A stretch of 64,000 bases of DNA from Sphingopyxis sp. (GTDB lineage Bacteria; Pseudomonadota; Alphaproteobacteria; Sphingomonadales; Sphingomonadaceae). Below, in pieces: positions 37,449-45,852 of this stretch. Location: the NCBI GenBank assembly GCA_013823985.1, contig PNNB01000061.1, positions 53,919 to 117,918 of the forward strand, written 5' to 3'. Numbering within the stretch: the stretch's first letter is position 1; each line of letters opens with the position of its first letter. The notes under the pieces were generated by a model. That model was not told where the DNA came from. It did no database searches and worked only from the letters and a program-made list of their open reading frames with translations. The translations under genes were made by a program, and so were the position numbers.

Positions 37449-37619
37449 ATGTCGAACGAGACCGTCAGAACACCCGATCGGGTACGTCAGAACGCTCTCG
37501 AAGACAGGTCTTCGCCCTGGATCGCACAGCAAATGATCGAGGCTTTGGCGCAACAGATTGGATATCGCAGAGGGAACCGTCAACATCCTGCATTGGCAAA
37601 AGCCAGCGGACCAATATGA
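37449..37619 (+). CDS. possible small protein (56 residues), unknown
   Basis: An ATG-started frame of 56 residues, polar and without signal or membrane segment ('SSPWIAQQMIEALAQQIGYR' in the middle). It fills the gap between MerR box D and the secreted-protein gene at 37636 and ends 16 bases before it. Ribosome site is weak and no family is recognised; a competing overlapping frame (37340-37633) exists. Treated as uncertain. Confidence 0.25.
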   Translation: MSNETVRTPDRVRQNALEDRSSPWIAQQMIEALAQQIGYRRGNRQHPALAKASGPI

Positions 37620-37635
37620 AAGGATATGATTAGCC

Positions 37636-37989
37636 ATGAAAAAATTCTTCGCACCCGTTCTGATTGGAGCGGCGCTGTTTGCAGCAACGCCCGTTCTTGC
37701 CCAAGGAATCGGCCATACCTGGATCATGCGGGGTCAAGTCATCGAGGTTGAACCATCGGGCCTGGTCATTTGCCTCGGCAGAAATGACGGTGCGCAGCCA
37801 GGACAGGTTTTGGACGTCTATCGAGCAAAATCTCATCCTCACGGCAACAAATCGAACCTGCCCAACTACACGCGGGTCAAAGTTGGCTCGGTTACGATCA
37901 ACGAGGTCATCGACGATCATTTCGCGCGCGCTTCAGTAACCGAAGGCAAACTCAAAAAGCACGACATTGTCGAGCTCCGCAAGAATTGA
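37636..37989 (+). CDS. secreted protein with 'NKSNLP' motif, unknown function
   Basis: A 117-residue protein with a clean signal peptide ('FFAPVLIGAALFAATPVLAQ'). The mature part is beta-rich ('RGQVIEVEPSGLVICLGRND', 'GSVTINEVIDDHFARASV') and contains 'HPHGNKSNLPNYTRVKVG'. The core 'NKSNLPxxxRVxV' recurs in the small secreted protein at 62160-62423, another copper-block gene. No known family is recognised. It is probably transcribed from MerR-type promoter D and thus induced with metal stress (inference). Confidence 0.6.
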   Translation: MKKFFAPVLIGAALFAATPVLAQGIGHTWIMRGQVIEVEPSGLVICLGRNDGAQPGQVLDVYRAKSHPHGNKSNLPNYTRVKVGSVTINEVIDDHFARASVTEGKLKKHDIVELRKN

Positions 37990-37995
37990 CCCGAG

Positions 37996-38026
37996 GGCGA
38001 AGCAGTCCGGATAGGGCTGCTTCGCC
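37996..38026 (+). terminator. hairpin after the secreted-protein gene
   Basis: Perfect 10-bp stem GGCGAAGCAG / CTGCTTCGCC with an 11-base loop, seven bases after the stop at 37989. No T-run follows, so termination may be partial, allowing read-through into merR. Confidence 0.5.
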
Positions 38027-38110
38027 ACCCGCCGAGTAGCCATACTCGCTGTTTTTAGGGGATAACCCAAAGCCACACGGGCCCTCGTCGGCGGAGGAGA
38101 GGAAGACAGG

Positions 38111-38569
38111 ATGCGAGGATACACTATTGGCACCTTAGCGGCCGCGTGCTCGGTTAGACGTGACACGATCCGCTATTATGAACGGTCGGGTCTTATGCCT
38201 CGGGCCGACAGGACAACCAGCGGCTATCGTATCTATTCTGATCGTGATGTCGAACGCGTCAATTTCATCAAGACCGCGCAGACGCTCGGCTTTACATTAA
38301 GCGAGATAGGATTGCTCCTTTCAATACGCAGTTCGGTCTCGGCTTCGGCTGCCGACGTCGTCAAGCTGACTGAAGAGAAAATTCGCGGCCTGACTGCCAA
38401 GCTTCGGCAGCTCCGCGGGATCAAGCAGGCACTTGAACAGCTCGTTGAGGATTGCCCGGTCGATGTGCCGGTCAACGATTGTCCAATCATATTGTACATG
38501 TCGCATCCGACGCACCGCCACAGGCACAAGATACAAAGCGGGACGACACCCAAGGCCGCAAACCCTTAA
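38111..38569 (+). CDS. MerR-family metal-responsive regulator (CueR-like)
   Basis: A 152-residue regulator. The DNA-binding domain 'YTIGTLAAACSVRRDTIRYY' then 'ERSGLMPRADRTTSGYRIYS' is at 4-45, followed by the coiled dimerisation helix and a C-terminal metal loop 'CPVDVPVNDCPII' with two Cys (C-x8-C), close to the CueR loop (C-x7-C). The residue aligned with CueR Ser77 is Ala, not the Cys found in divalent sensors of the ZntR type, which favours a monovalent Cu(I)/Ag(I) sensor. A His-rich tail ('HPTHRHRHK') is unusual. It is the only MerR protein in the window and thus the best candidate for the five MerR-type dyads. Confidence 0.88.
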   Translation: MRGYTIGTLAAACSVRRDTIRYYERSGLMPRADRTTSGYRIYSDRDVERVNFIKTAQTLGFTLSEIGLLLSIRSSVSASAADVVKLTEEKIRGLTAKLRQLRGIKQALEQLVEDCPVDVPVNDCPIILYMSHPTHRHRHKIQSGTTPKAANP

Positions 38570-38577
38570 CAGCCTTC

Positions 38578-38623
38578 GGCAGGCGGCGCACTCCCCCCCG
38601 AACCTACCCCGACGCCGCCTGCC
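38578..38623 (+). terminator. hairpin after merR
   Basis: Perfect 11-bp stem GGCAGGCGGCG / CGCCGCCTGCC with a C-rich 24-base loop, nine bases after the merR stop and 34 before the next gene. No T-run; probably separates merR from the lipoprotein/reductase operon. Confidence 0.5.
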
Positions 38624-38656
38624 GGGGAAAGTTCGCCATAAAACAAAGGACAGATC

Positions 38657-39046
38657 ATGATTAAAACCAATCTCAGGTCGGGTTTTGCCGTTTCGGCAAT
38701 CGCAATGACGGCGGCAGCGCTCAGCGCCTGCAGCCCTGCCAGCAACACCGACTCAAAAACTTCGGACAACAACACCACGGTCGAGGCCGTGCCTGCCAAC
38801 GAAACCGAAACCGCTGAGGACGCCGCAGATGTTGCCCGCGAAATGCACAACCGTATGAACGACGACCAGGCCATGCACGATTCGATGAAAGGCGGGGCGA
38901 TGCCTGACGATCAAATGGACAAAATGCATAGCGGAATGAACGATCCCGCTATGAAAGGCGGTCCAATGAAAGGCATGGGTGATAAATCCGCTTCGGACCC
39001 GGCACCGAAGGACAAGGCCGATCCGATGCCAATGACCGACATGTGA
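38657..39046 (+). CDS. Met/His/Asp-rich lipoprotein (predicted metal binding)
   Basis: A 129-residue lipoprotein: lipobox LSAC with Cys at about residue 25, a Ser/Thr/Asn linker, then a segment of Met, His, Asp and Lys ('AREMHNRMNDDQAMHDSMKG', 'DQMDKMHSGMNDPAMKGGPM', ending 'PMPMTDM'). Spaced Met pairs are typical for Cu(I)/Ag(I) capture in the periplasm. It has no recognised fold. Its stop overlaps the start of the reductase gene by four bases (ATGA), so it is the first gene of the redox operon. Confidence 0.75.
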   Translation: MIKTNLRSGFAVSAIAMTAAALSACSPASNTDSKTSDNNTTVEAVPANETETAEDAADVAREMHNRMNDDQAMHDSMKGGAMPDDQMDKMHSGMNDPAMKGGPMKGMGDKSASDPAPKDKADPMPMTDM

Positions 39047-41031
39047 CGCCGCAAGCCCGGCGTCTATTGGACATGCTCATCATTTCTAAAGCGCGCCGGG
39101 CACTAACTGTCTTGCTTGCTGTAGCTGCCTGCCTGCCGCAGGCGGCTGCGGCTCAGACCGCTACCGATCATGCAGCGCACCATCCAGGGGCAACACCGCC
39201 CGCTGTCGCTCCAGAAACCACCGCACCGAAAACCACATCAGCGCAGCAAGCAAATGATCCGCTCAAGCGGATGGCCGCCATGATGGATGAAATGATGGGC
39301 GGCGAGATGATGCGGGGGAAGCAGACAAGTGCCAATGCCGCGCTCTTGGCCTTGCCCGATCTTGACGAGCGCGGCCGGCAAGATTTGGCGGCACAAGCCA
39401 AGTCCCGGCTACACCAAGGCATAAGCCTTGCTAATCGAGCCACAAATCAGTTTCATGGTCCCGAACGTCTCGACGGTAACGTTGTTGCGCGCGACCTTCG
39501 AGAAGCGGCTGCTCTGATCGACAGCAGCTCCGCAACAAGCGCCGCTCTCGAGGGCCGAAAGACCAGCATACCAGTCGCAAATAATTGGTTCCGAGAACAG
39601 CTCAATCTCGCCAAGCAAGATGAGCATGCCTCGATGCCAGGAATGTTGTGGGGCTTGTCGGCCGGTCACTGGTTATTCATGCTCGCAACCTTCTTAGCCT
39701 TGGCTGCGCTCCTACTGCTCCAAATGCTTCGGCTGCGACGTGTCCACGCGCTCGTCGCAGCTCATCCAATGCCTCAGCCAGCGTCGCCGACAGCCAAGCT
39801 GGTTTCGGACCCGGCGGCCGTTCCTGATGGAGAGAAAGGCTCGATTGCGGAAGACCCGCACATATTTGCGAAGTCTGTGCAGACTGATCCGACCGAGCCA
39901 GGTCTTCAGTCCCCGGCTCGTTCGGAAAAACGCAAGAGGTGGACTGGTGATTTGCGCATTGCACAGATCTTTGCCGAAACTCCAACGGTCAAGACGTTCA
40001 GAATGGTCATGCCCAGCGGCGAACGTCTACCTTTCGACTTCCTTCCCGGCCAGTTTCTTCAGGTGGAAGTTCAAAGCGACGACGGCACAAAAGCCAAGCG
40101 GTCTTATACAATTGCTTCATCTCCCACCCAGCGGGCCTATGTTGAACTCACCGTCAAGCGCGAGGCGCAGGGAACGGTCTCGCGTCACCTTCACGACATT
40201 GTCAAACGCGGCGACCTTGTCCGCATCGCAGGCCCGTTCGGCCACTTTACCTTCACTGGATCTGATGCCGAGAGCATTGTGCTGATCGCGGGCGGAGTCG
40301 GCATTACACCAATGATGTCGGTTCTCCGCTTTCTCACCGACACGGCATGGGCCGGCGACATTTTTTTCGTTTACGCCGCCCGGTCGACCGAGGAATTCCT
40401 CTTCAGAACCGAGATCGAGCAACTCGAGCGGCGCCACGCAAATCTCCGTGTTTTCGCTTCCATGCAGCGTACGCCGGGAACGGTATGGCACGGCGCAGAA
40501 GGCCCTATCACCCGCGAACTGCTCGAAAGTGCCGTCCCCGAAATCGCTAAACGCCGTATTCATCTGTGTGGACCGCCGCCGATGATGCTCGCCATGCGCA
40601 ATATTCTGACCGAAATCGGTGTGCCCGACGCGCAGATTTATAGCGAAGCTTTCGGCCCCGCCTCTCTGCCAGTCGACGATCCCGCCGAGGTCGCGGCCGA
40701 AGAATCGATGACAGCGAACGCCGTTCCGCCCAGCGCCTCCTCAAAAGCAAGCGGGAGCAAAATCGCTGCCACAACCGTGACCTTCTCTGTGGCGGGCATC
40801 TCTGCGGCACTCGATGCCACCGAAACTATTCTCGAAGCTGCCGAGACAGCCGGAGTCGAGATTCCATATTCCTGCCGGGTCGGTGAATGCGGTGTCTGCG
40901 TGACACGCCTCCTCCAAGGCGAAGTCGCTATGGATGTCGAAACCGGACTCGATCAAGCCGATAAAGCGCAAGGCTATGTTCTTGCCTGCCAGGCGCGATG
41001 TGTTCGTGGCCCGCTCGTGGTAGAAGCCTGA
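39043..41031 (+). CDS. membrane-anchored flavin/2Fe-2S oxidoreductase with Met-rich periplasmic head
   Basis: A 662-residue multidomain protein. A signal-like segment (about 17-37) precedes a periplasmic His/Met-rich region ('DHAAHHPGAT', 'RMAAMMDEMMGGEMMRG', 80-91) and a helical domain (100-200). A transmembrane helix at 209-231 leads to a cytoplasmic reductase: FAD motif RSYT at 353-356, NAD(P) motif GGVGITP at 417-423 and CGPP at 509-512. A C-terminal plant-type 2Fe-2S domain has Cys611, 616, 619 and 649. The catalytic half resembles phthalate-dioxygenase-reductase-type proteins; fusion to a periplasmic Met-rich head is not an architecture I recognise. It probably feeds electrons to the b-type protein encoded next (TGATG overlap). 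Confidence 0.8.
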   Translation: MTPQARRLLDMLIISKARRALTVLLAVAACLPQAAAAQTATDHAAHHPGATPPAVAPETTAPKTTSAQQANDPLKRMAAMMDEMMGGEMMRGKQTSANAALLALPDLDERGRQDLAAQAKSRLHQGISLANRATNQFHGPERLDGNVVARDLREAAALIDSSSATSAALEGRKTSIPVANNWFREQLNLAKQDEHASMPGMLWGLSAGHWLFMLATFLALAALLLLQMLRLRRVHALVAAHPMPQPASPTAKLVSDPAAVPDGEKGSIAEDPHIFAKSVQTDPTEPGLQSPARSEKRKRWTGDLRIAQIFAETPTVKTFRMVMPSGERLPFDFLPGQFLQVEVQSDDGTKAKRSYTIASSPTQRAYVELTVKREAQGTVSRHLHDIVKRGDLVRIAGPFGHFTFTGSDAESIVLIAGGVGITPMMSVLRFLTDTAWAGDIFFVYAARSTEEFLFRTEIEQLERRHANLRVFASMQRTPGTVWHGAEGPITRELLESAVPEIAKRRIHLCGPPPMMLAMRNILTEIGVPDAQIYSEAFGPASLPVDDPAEVAAEESMTANAVPPSASSKASGSKIAATTVTFSVAGISAALDATETILEAAETAGVEIPYSCRVGECGVCVTRLLQGEVAMDVETGLDQADKAQGYVLACQARCVRGPLVVEA

Positions 41032-41759
41032 TGCGGGAGCGCAGCGACATTCTGATGGCCCTGCTGTTTGCGTTCCTGACGATATTCCCGCTCGGCTTTA
41101 TCTTACATGCTTCACCACGCTTCCCCGGCAGTATGTCTGGGAGCGTGATTGGGATAGCAGCCGCGCTGCTGATGCTGCTTCCACTTGTCCATGTCGCTGC
41201 CCGGCGAATTCCTCCTTTTGGACGGTGGCTTGAGCCAAGGATCAGTAAGCGAACATTGCTGTCGATCCACATATATGCTGGTGTGCTGGGGCCAATTCTG
41301 GCGCTGATTCACGCGGCGCATAAATTCGAAAGTCCGCTTGGCATCGCATTGACTGGCAGCGCGATCCTCGTCGTCTGGAGCGGATTTATTGGCCGCTATT
41401 TTTTGATCCAGCTGTCCAAGGCCATACGGGCACGCGAATCCGAGCTGGCAAAGCTACAATTAGGCCTGGATGCAATTCCTGCAGAAGATGAGGTGTCGCA
41501 AGCCGGGAACGACAAGAGTCTTGGTCTCTGGCGATTTCTTTTTGCCGCATCCGACAGCTTGGATCCAGATGATCTCGCAGACGCCAGACTCCGCGCCGAA
41601 GCTCTCGCCGACACCGAATATGCCGTTCGCGCCGAACGAGCGGTCTCCCGCCTGTTCGGAACTTGGAGGACCATCCACATAGCGACAAGTACGCTGCTCT
41701 ATGCTCTGCTTCTTCTGCACATATGGGCGGGCTATTATTTCGGATTTCGCTGGTTATGA
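41031..41759 (+). CDS. b-type cytochrome-like membrane protein with two H-x13-H pairs
   Basis: A 242-residue inner-membrane protein with about six hydrophobic segments. Two His pairs each spaced by 13 residues, in 'LLSIHIYAGVLGPILALIHAAH' style helix three/four and in the last helix ('TIHIATSTLLYALLLLHIWAGY'), fit stacked heme-b ligation as in ferric reductase/NOX-type transmembrane domains. A cytoplasmic loop of about 80 charged residues lies between the pairs. It has no flavin domain of its own; that domain is in the preceding gene. Start at 41031 overlaps the reductase stop by one base. Confidence 0.7.
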   Translation: MRERSDILMALLFAFLTIFPLGFILHASPRFPGSMSGSVIGIAAALLMLLPLVHVAARRIPPFGRWLEPRISKRTLLSIHIYAGVLGPILALIHAAHKFESPLGIALTGSAILVVWSGFIGRYFLIQLSKAIRARESELAKLQLGLDAIPAEDEVSQAGNDKSLGLWRFLFAASDSLDPDDLADARLRAEALADTEYAVRAERAVSRLFGTWRTIHIATSTLLYALLLLHIWAGYYFGFRWL

Positions 41760-42484
41760 AAGGCGCGCGGCTTCTGTACGTCATTTATGCGCTGGCGTTG
41801 GCGTTGCTCGTCGTCGTCGTTCCACTCGTAACCCACTCAACCGGAAGCAGCGCCGTCACCGGCTGGACATCTTTGGTCAGCCCTGGACCGCTTTCACCAG
41901 CGCACACCTCATTTCAGAATAAGTGCGAAACATGCCATACTCCGCACAAGGGAGTCGAGCCGGTCAAATGCATTGCCTGCCATATCGGGACGGATTTCGG
42001 TACAAAGGCATCGACGCGATTTCATGCCAATGCGAAACAATGCACAACCTGTCATATCGAACATGACGGCGGTGCGAGCCTCACACGCATGAATCACGTG
42101 GCGCTGCTTGACCCCGCGCTCTGGCGTACCCCCCCCAAGGTGGAGGGTACGCGGCCGCCGACCGCATTTTCCAAAAGCACCGATGCCCTGTCATGCGCAA
42201 GCTGTCACGCAGCACGCGATCCGCATCAGGGCCTTTTCGGCAACGACTGCAAGAGCTGTCACACTCTTGCGGATTGGAAGATTACCACATTTCGGCATCC
42301 TTCGGTCAACTCACGGCAATGCGCCGAATGTCATAAGGCACCGCCAAGTCACTTCATGATGCACTTTAAAATGGTGTCACAACGCGTGGCCAAAGAGCGC
42401 GCTCCGGTCAATCAATGCGTCGCCTGTCACACCACTGACAGCTGGAACAATATTCGCAAGGTCGGGTGGTATGACCATCATTGA
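41756..42484 (+). CDS. membrane-anchored seven-heme cytochrome c
   Basis: A 242-residue protein from ATG 41756, which overlaps the preceding stop. A single N-terminal transmembrane anchor ('LLYVIYALALALLVVVVPLV') is followed by seven CxxCH motifs: CETCH, CIACH, CTTCH, CASCH, CKSCH, CAECH and CVACH. Extra His residues between them could be distal ligands. Heme sites face the periplasm. With the reductase and the b-type protein it completes a plausible path from cytoplasmic NAD(P)H to periplasmic acceptors such as Cu(II), Ag(I) or another cytochrome (inference). Confidence 0.85.
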   Translation: MKGARLLYVIYALALALLVVVVPLVTHSTGSSAVTGWTSLVSPGPLSPAHTSFQNKCETCHTPHKGVEPVKCIACHIGTDFGTKASTRFHANAKQCTTCHIEHDGGASLTRMNHVALLDPALWRTPPKVEGTRPPTAFSKSTDALSCASCHAARDPHQGLFGNDCKSCHTLADWKITTFRHPSVNSRQCAECHKAPPSHFMMHFKMVSQRVAKERAPVNQCVACHTTDSWNNIRKVGWYDHH

Positions 42485-42914
42485 GCCCGCAAATTCCGCC
42501 CTCGATACGTTCGTTCGTTTCGCGGTGTTGTTGCTTGAACTCGCCGGGACGATGGCGATATTGGCTGGTGCCATCACCGCAATTTTTCTGTTCGTGTCAC
42601 GCGTTCGCGCCTGTGGTATTCAGGCCGCTTACCAGCCTGTCCGTGCCGTTTTGGGCCGGAGCATTCTGCTTGGTCTCGAGTTCCTGGTGGCCGGCGACAT
42701 TTTGAAATCGCTCGTGATCAACCCAAGCCTCGACGATCTCTTGGTGCTCGCTGGCCTTATTCTCGTACGAACATTTTTAAGCGTTTCGCTGGGGGTCGAA
42801 ATCAACGGGCATTGGCCGTGGCAGGAAACAGCCATGGCTGCGAGAGCCGAACCTCTTGCTCGGCCGAGCACTCGCCAGAAGAAAAATCAGCCCGGAGGTC
42901 GGGGTGAGGAATAG
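42471..42914 (+). CDS. DUF1622-family membrane protein
   Basis: A 147-residue protein with three hydrophobic segments and the family wording 'LGRSILLGLEFLVAGDILKSLVINPS' followed by 'RTFLSVSLGVEI'. The family has no assigned function. It overlaps the cytochrome gene by 14 bases and so belongs to the redox operon. The tail is polar and low-complexity. The next gene starts 117 bases downstream. Confidence 0.8.
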   Translation: MTIIEPANSALDTFVRFAVLLLELAGTMAILAGAITAIFLFVSRVRACGIQAAYQPVRAVLGRSILLGLEFLVAGDILKSLVINPSLDDLLVLAGLILVRTFLSVSLGVEINGHWPWQETAMAARAEPLARPSTRQKKNQPGGRGEE

Positions 42915-43031
42915 CAACCAGCAGCCGATCGACAAATGCCGACTCGCTCTTGCCGCAGTAAGGCTTGCTCAAACAATCCGTAGGCGCGCCGGGCACTGCC
43001 GCAATCCTGCTCATCGCGTGGCGGCTTGCCA

Positions 43032-44582
43032 ATGAATGCGCAACCAACGCCTAGCCCGACAGATGTCCTTCAAAATGGCGCAACCGGACATCACCTTAAG
43101 GCTCGGAAATTGGGGCTGATTGCAGGGTCGGCGGAGCCGATCGCGGTGATGCCCCAAGACTGCGCTGTATGTCGGGCCGAGGGGTTAACAGCGCGCACTT
43201 CGATACTTGTCGAAGCAGGAGATCGTAACGTTGTCGCCCGACTGATGCGATCGTCAAATGATCTGGTTTTCGAAGGCGAAATCGGACTGTCAGACGAAGC
43301 TTGGACCAGGCTCGGTCTTTGCGAAGGTCAACCCGTCAATGTTCGTCACCCGCAGCCGGTGCCCTCGCTCAGCACGTTGCGCAAGCGCGTCTACGGCAAC
43401 AGGCTAGGCCAAGCCGACTTCGCGAGCATTGTGTCTGACCTAGTGGCTGGCAGGTACAGCGACGTCCATCTCGCTTCTTTCGTAACCGCCTGTTCGGCCT
43501 TTCCTCTCGATCTCGATGAAATGACCGGACTCACGCGCGCGATGATCAGCGCGGGCAAAACGCTAAGCTGGCATCGGCCAATTGTCGTCGACAAGCACAG
43601 CGTCGGCGGACTACCGGGCAATCGGACAACACCAATCATCGTCTCCATCGTTGCCGCGCTCGGTTTCGTTATGCCGAAAACCTCGTCGCGGGCCATTACC
43701 TCGCCGGCCGGTACCGCCGACACGATGGAAACACTTGCGCCGGTCGATCTCGATGTCGAACAAATCCGCAATGTGGTTGCTCGGCAGAACGGGTGCTTGG
43801 TGTGGGGAGGCGCTGTCGACCTCAGTCCCGCTGATGACATCATCATCGGGGTGGAGCGGATTCTTGACCTCGATTCCGCAGGTCAGCTGGTCGCATCGAT
43901 ACTGTCGAAGAAAATTGCGGCGGGTGCTACGCACCTGGTCATCGATATGCCGGTCGGTCCTACGGCAAAGGTCAGGACCGCCCGAGCTGCAGAAGAACTG
44001 AGCTATTGGCTCGAGGCGGTAGCAGCCTCGTTCGGCGTCAAAATACGCGTCCTGCAAGGCCCCGGAGACCAGCCCATCGGTCGCGGCATTGGCCCTGCTC
44101 TTGAAGCTAGAGATGTGTTGGCGGTCTTGCAGCAACGCGACCCTCCCGCCGACCTTGCCGATCGCGCATGCGACCTTACCGGTGCGTTGCTGGAACTCGC
44201 CGAGCTCACGCCCCAGGGAAGCGGGGCCAAACTCGCTCGCAATACTCTTGAAAGCGGGCAAGCCTGGACAAAATTCCAGGCAATTTGCGAGGCGCAAGGC
44301 GGATTGCGCGAGCCGCCGATGTCGAGCCATAGGCAGATTATATTTGCCCCGCATGCGGGATGGCTGAGATCGATCGACAACCGAAGCCTTGCCAAGCTTG
44401 CCAAGCTAGCCGGCGCACCAGCGGCAAAGGCAGCAGGTGTCGAATTGCACTGCCGGCTCGGTGACGCGATGGAATGTGGAACCGCTATCTGCACCGTCCA
44501 CGCCGAAAGCCGCGGCGAACTCGACTACGCAATGCAATTCTACGCAGACAATGGCGCGATATTCGGAATCAAGGAGCCGTGA
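43032..44582 (+). CDS. deoA: thymidine phosphorylase-family protein, AMP-phosphorylase-like
   Basis: A 516-residue protein (ATG 43032; a TTG at 43026 is also in frame). The core has 'KHSVGGLPGNRTTPIIVSIV', 'SRAITSPAGTADTMETLAPV' and 'MPVGPTAKVRTARAAEELSY', the phosphate and nucleoside sites of the pyrimidine-nucleoside phosphorylase family. An extra N-terminal domain of about 90 residues makes it longer than bacterial DeoA (about 440) and close in layout to archaeal AMP phosphorylase (about 500), which yields ribose-1,5-bisphosphate. It overlaps the PRPP synthetase gene (GTGA), supporting a nucleotide-salvage or ribose-phosphate role. Confidence 0.8.
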   Translation: MNAQPTPSPTDVLQNGATGHHLKARKLGLIAGSAEPIAVMPQDCAVCRAEGLTARTSILVEAGDRNVVARLMRSSNDLVFEGEIGLSDEAWTRLGLCEGQPVNVRHPQPVPSLSTLRKRVYGNRLGQADFASIVSDLVAGRYSDVHLASFVTACSAFPLDLDEMTGLTRAMISAGKTLSWHRPIVVDKHSVGGLPGNRTTPIIVSIVAALGFVMPKTSSRAITSPAGTADTMETLAPVDLDVEQIRNVVARQNGCLVWGGAVDLSPADDIIIGVERILDLDSAGQLVASILSKKIAAGATHLVIDMPVGPTAKVRTARAAEELSYWLEAVAASFGVKIRVLQGPGDQPIGRGIGPALEARDVLAVLQQRDPPADLADRACDLTGALLELAELTPQGSGAKLARNTLESGQAWTKFQAICEAQGGLREPPMSSHRQIIFAPHAGWLRSIDNRSLAKLAKLAGAPAAKAAGVELHCRLGDAMECGTAICTVHAESRGELDYAMQFYADNGAIFGIKEP

Positions 44583-45496
44583 TTTCGCCCCTTCTTGTTC
44601 CACTGCCTGGAAACGGCAGTCTCGCTGCCAGCATTGCAGGTGCCTTAGACGCTGAAATTGGTGTTCTGGACGTGCATCACTTCCCGGACGGCGAGACCTA
44701 TCTCCGCTTCGCTTCCGATGTTGCCGGCCGTTCGGTCATTCTCCTATGCTCGCTGCAGCAACCTGATGGGCTGCTCATGCCGCTGCTGCTCGCAGCCGAC
44801 ACGGCAAGAGACCTGGGTGCTACCGAAGTGGCTCTTGTCGCCCCCTATCTAGCGTACATGCGCCAAGACCGGCGCTTCAGGCCAGGTGAAGCAATCAGTT
44901 CGCGGACATTCGCCCAACTGCTGTCCGGAAGGTTCGACTGGCTCGTGACCGTCGACCCTCACCTTCATCGCTACGCGTCGCTCAATGCGGTCTATACAAT
45001 ACCGTCAAGAGTGGTCCATTCGGCACCGTCAATCGCAAGTTGGATCGCAGAAAATGTCGACAATCCAGTAATCGTCGGTCCGGACGTCGAAAGCGAACAA
45101 TGGGTGGCCAGCGTCGCCCGGCTGATCGATGCCCCGTACTTCGTCTTGATCAAGTCCCGAACCGGTGACCGCGAGGTCAGCGTCACGCTTCCGGACATCA
45201 AGACCTTCGCAAATCGCACAGCTGTCTTAGTCGATGACATCGGATCGTCAGGGCAGACGCTTGTGACAGCTGCACGCGCCCTGAGATCCAAAGGATTCGA
45301 AGCCAATCGCTGCATTGTCATCCATGCGCTATTCGACCGCGATGTTCGGGAAATTTTCGGCGAGCAATCGGTTCAAATCGTCAGCACCGACACAGTTCCG
45401 CATGAAACAAACGCGATCAGACTGGGTGCTGTCCTCGCCAAGGCGATTGAAGATGTCCGCGCAGGCTTTGATCGAACACACCAAACTAACCAATAA
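44579..45496 (+). CDS. prs: ribose-phosphate pyrophosphokinase (PRPP synthetase) family
   Basis: A 305-residue protein from GTG 44579, which overlaps the phosphorylase stop and follows AAGGAG closely. Motifs: 'FPDGETYLRF', the ATP/active-site stretch 'YLAYMRQDRRFRPGEAISSRTFAQLL', 'VTVDPHLHR' and the PRPP loop 'AVLVDDIGSSGQTL'. It makes PRPP from ribose-5-phosphate and ATP. It is more divergent than housekeeping Prs. Together with the phosphorylase it could form a dedicated salvage route for ribose-phosphates, which the pentose-phosphate operon upstream also produces. Confidence 0.85.
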   Translation: MISPLLVPLPGNGSLAASIAGALDAEIGVLDVHHFPDGETYLRFASDVAGRSVILLCSLQQPDGLLMPLLLAADTARDLGATEVALVAPYLAYMRQDRRFRPGEAISSRTFAQLLSGRFDWLVTVDPHLHRYASLNAVYTIPSRVVHSAPSIASWIAENVDNPVIVGPDVESEQWVASVARLIDAPYFVLIKSRTGDREVSVTLPDIKTFANRTAVLVDDIGSSGQTLVTAARALRSKGFEANRCIVIHALFDRDVREIFGEQSVQIVSTDTVPHETNAIRLGAVLAKAIEDVRAGFDRTHQTNQ

Positions 45497-45852
45497 AGGA
45501 AGAGAAACATGACGGACTAGAGGCGATCGACGTACTAGTGCCAGCGGGCGCGCAAGGACGGCCTCGTTCACGCCTCATTTCCTCGTGGCTGTTCGATCTT
45601 GCAGCAGCATGGTGCGCAACGATCCCACATTAGCTGCCTGTTCGGGAGTGAGTGAAGACTGGGGTGGGGGGGCGCGGGATGCTGAACGAAGCGATCGACG
45701 GGCACATGCCGGCCTCTCCTTGCCAGCGGCTCTACTTGCTCGTTTCCACTCCCGGATAGACAACAGACTCGGTAATGAGCTGCTCGCGGCCATGCGGATG
45801 GGTATATGGGGGACTCAAAAGCCCCCCAGCCAATGGTCAGTCGCTGATTCAC
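45497..45852. other. gene-poor stretch with a broken start
   Basis: After prs an excellent ribosome site (GGAAGAG) and ATG at 45510 are followed at once by a stop (ATG-ACG-GAC-TAG), as if a downstream gene had been lost. Frames at 45585-45884 (plus) and 45568-45852 (minus) cover the same bases without family motifs or signals and are not called genes. Confidence 0.45.
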
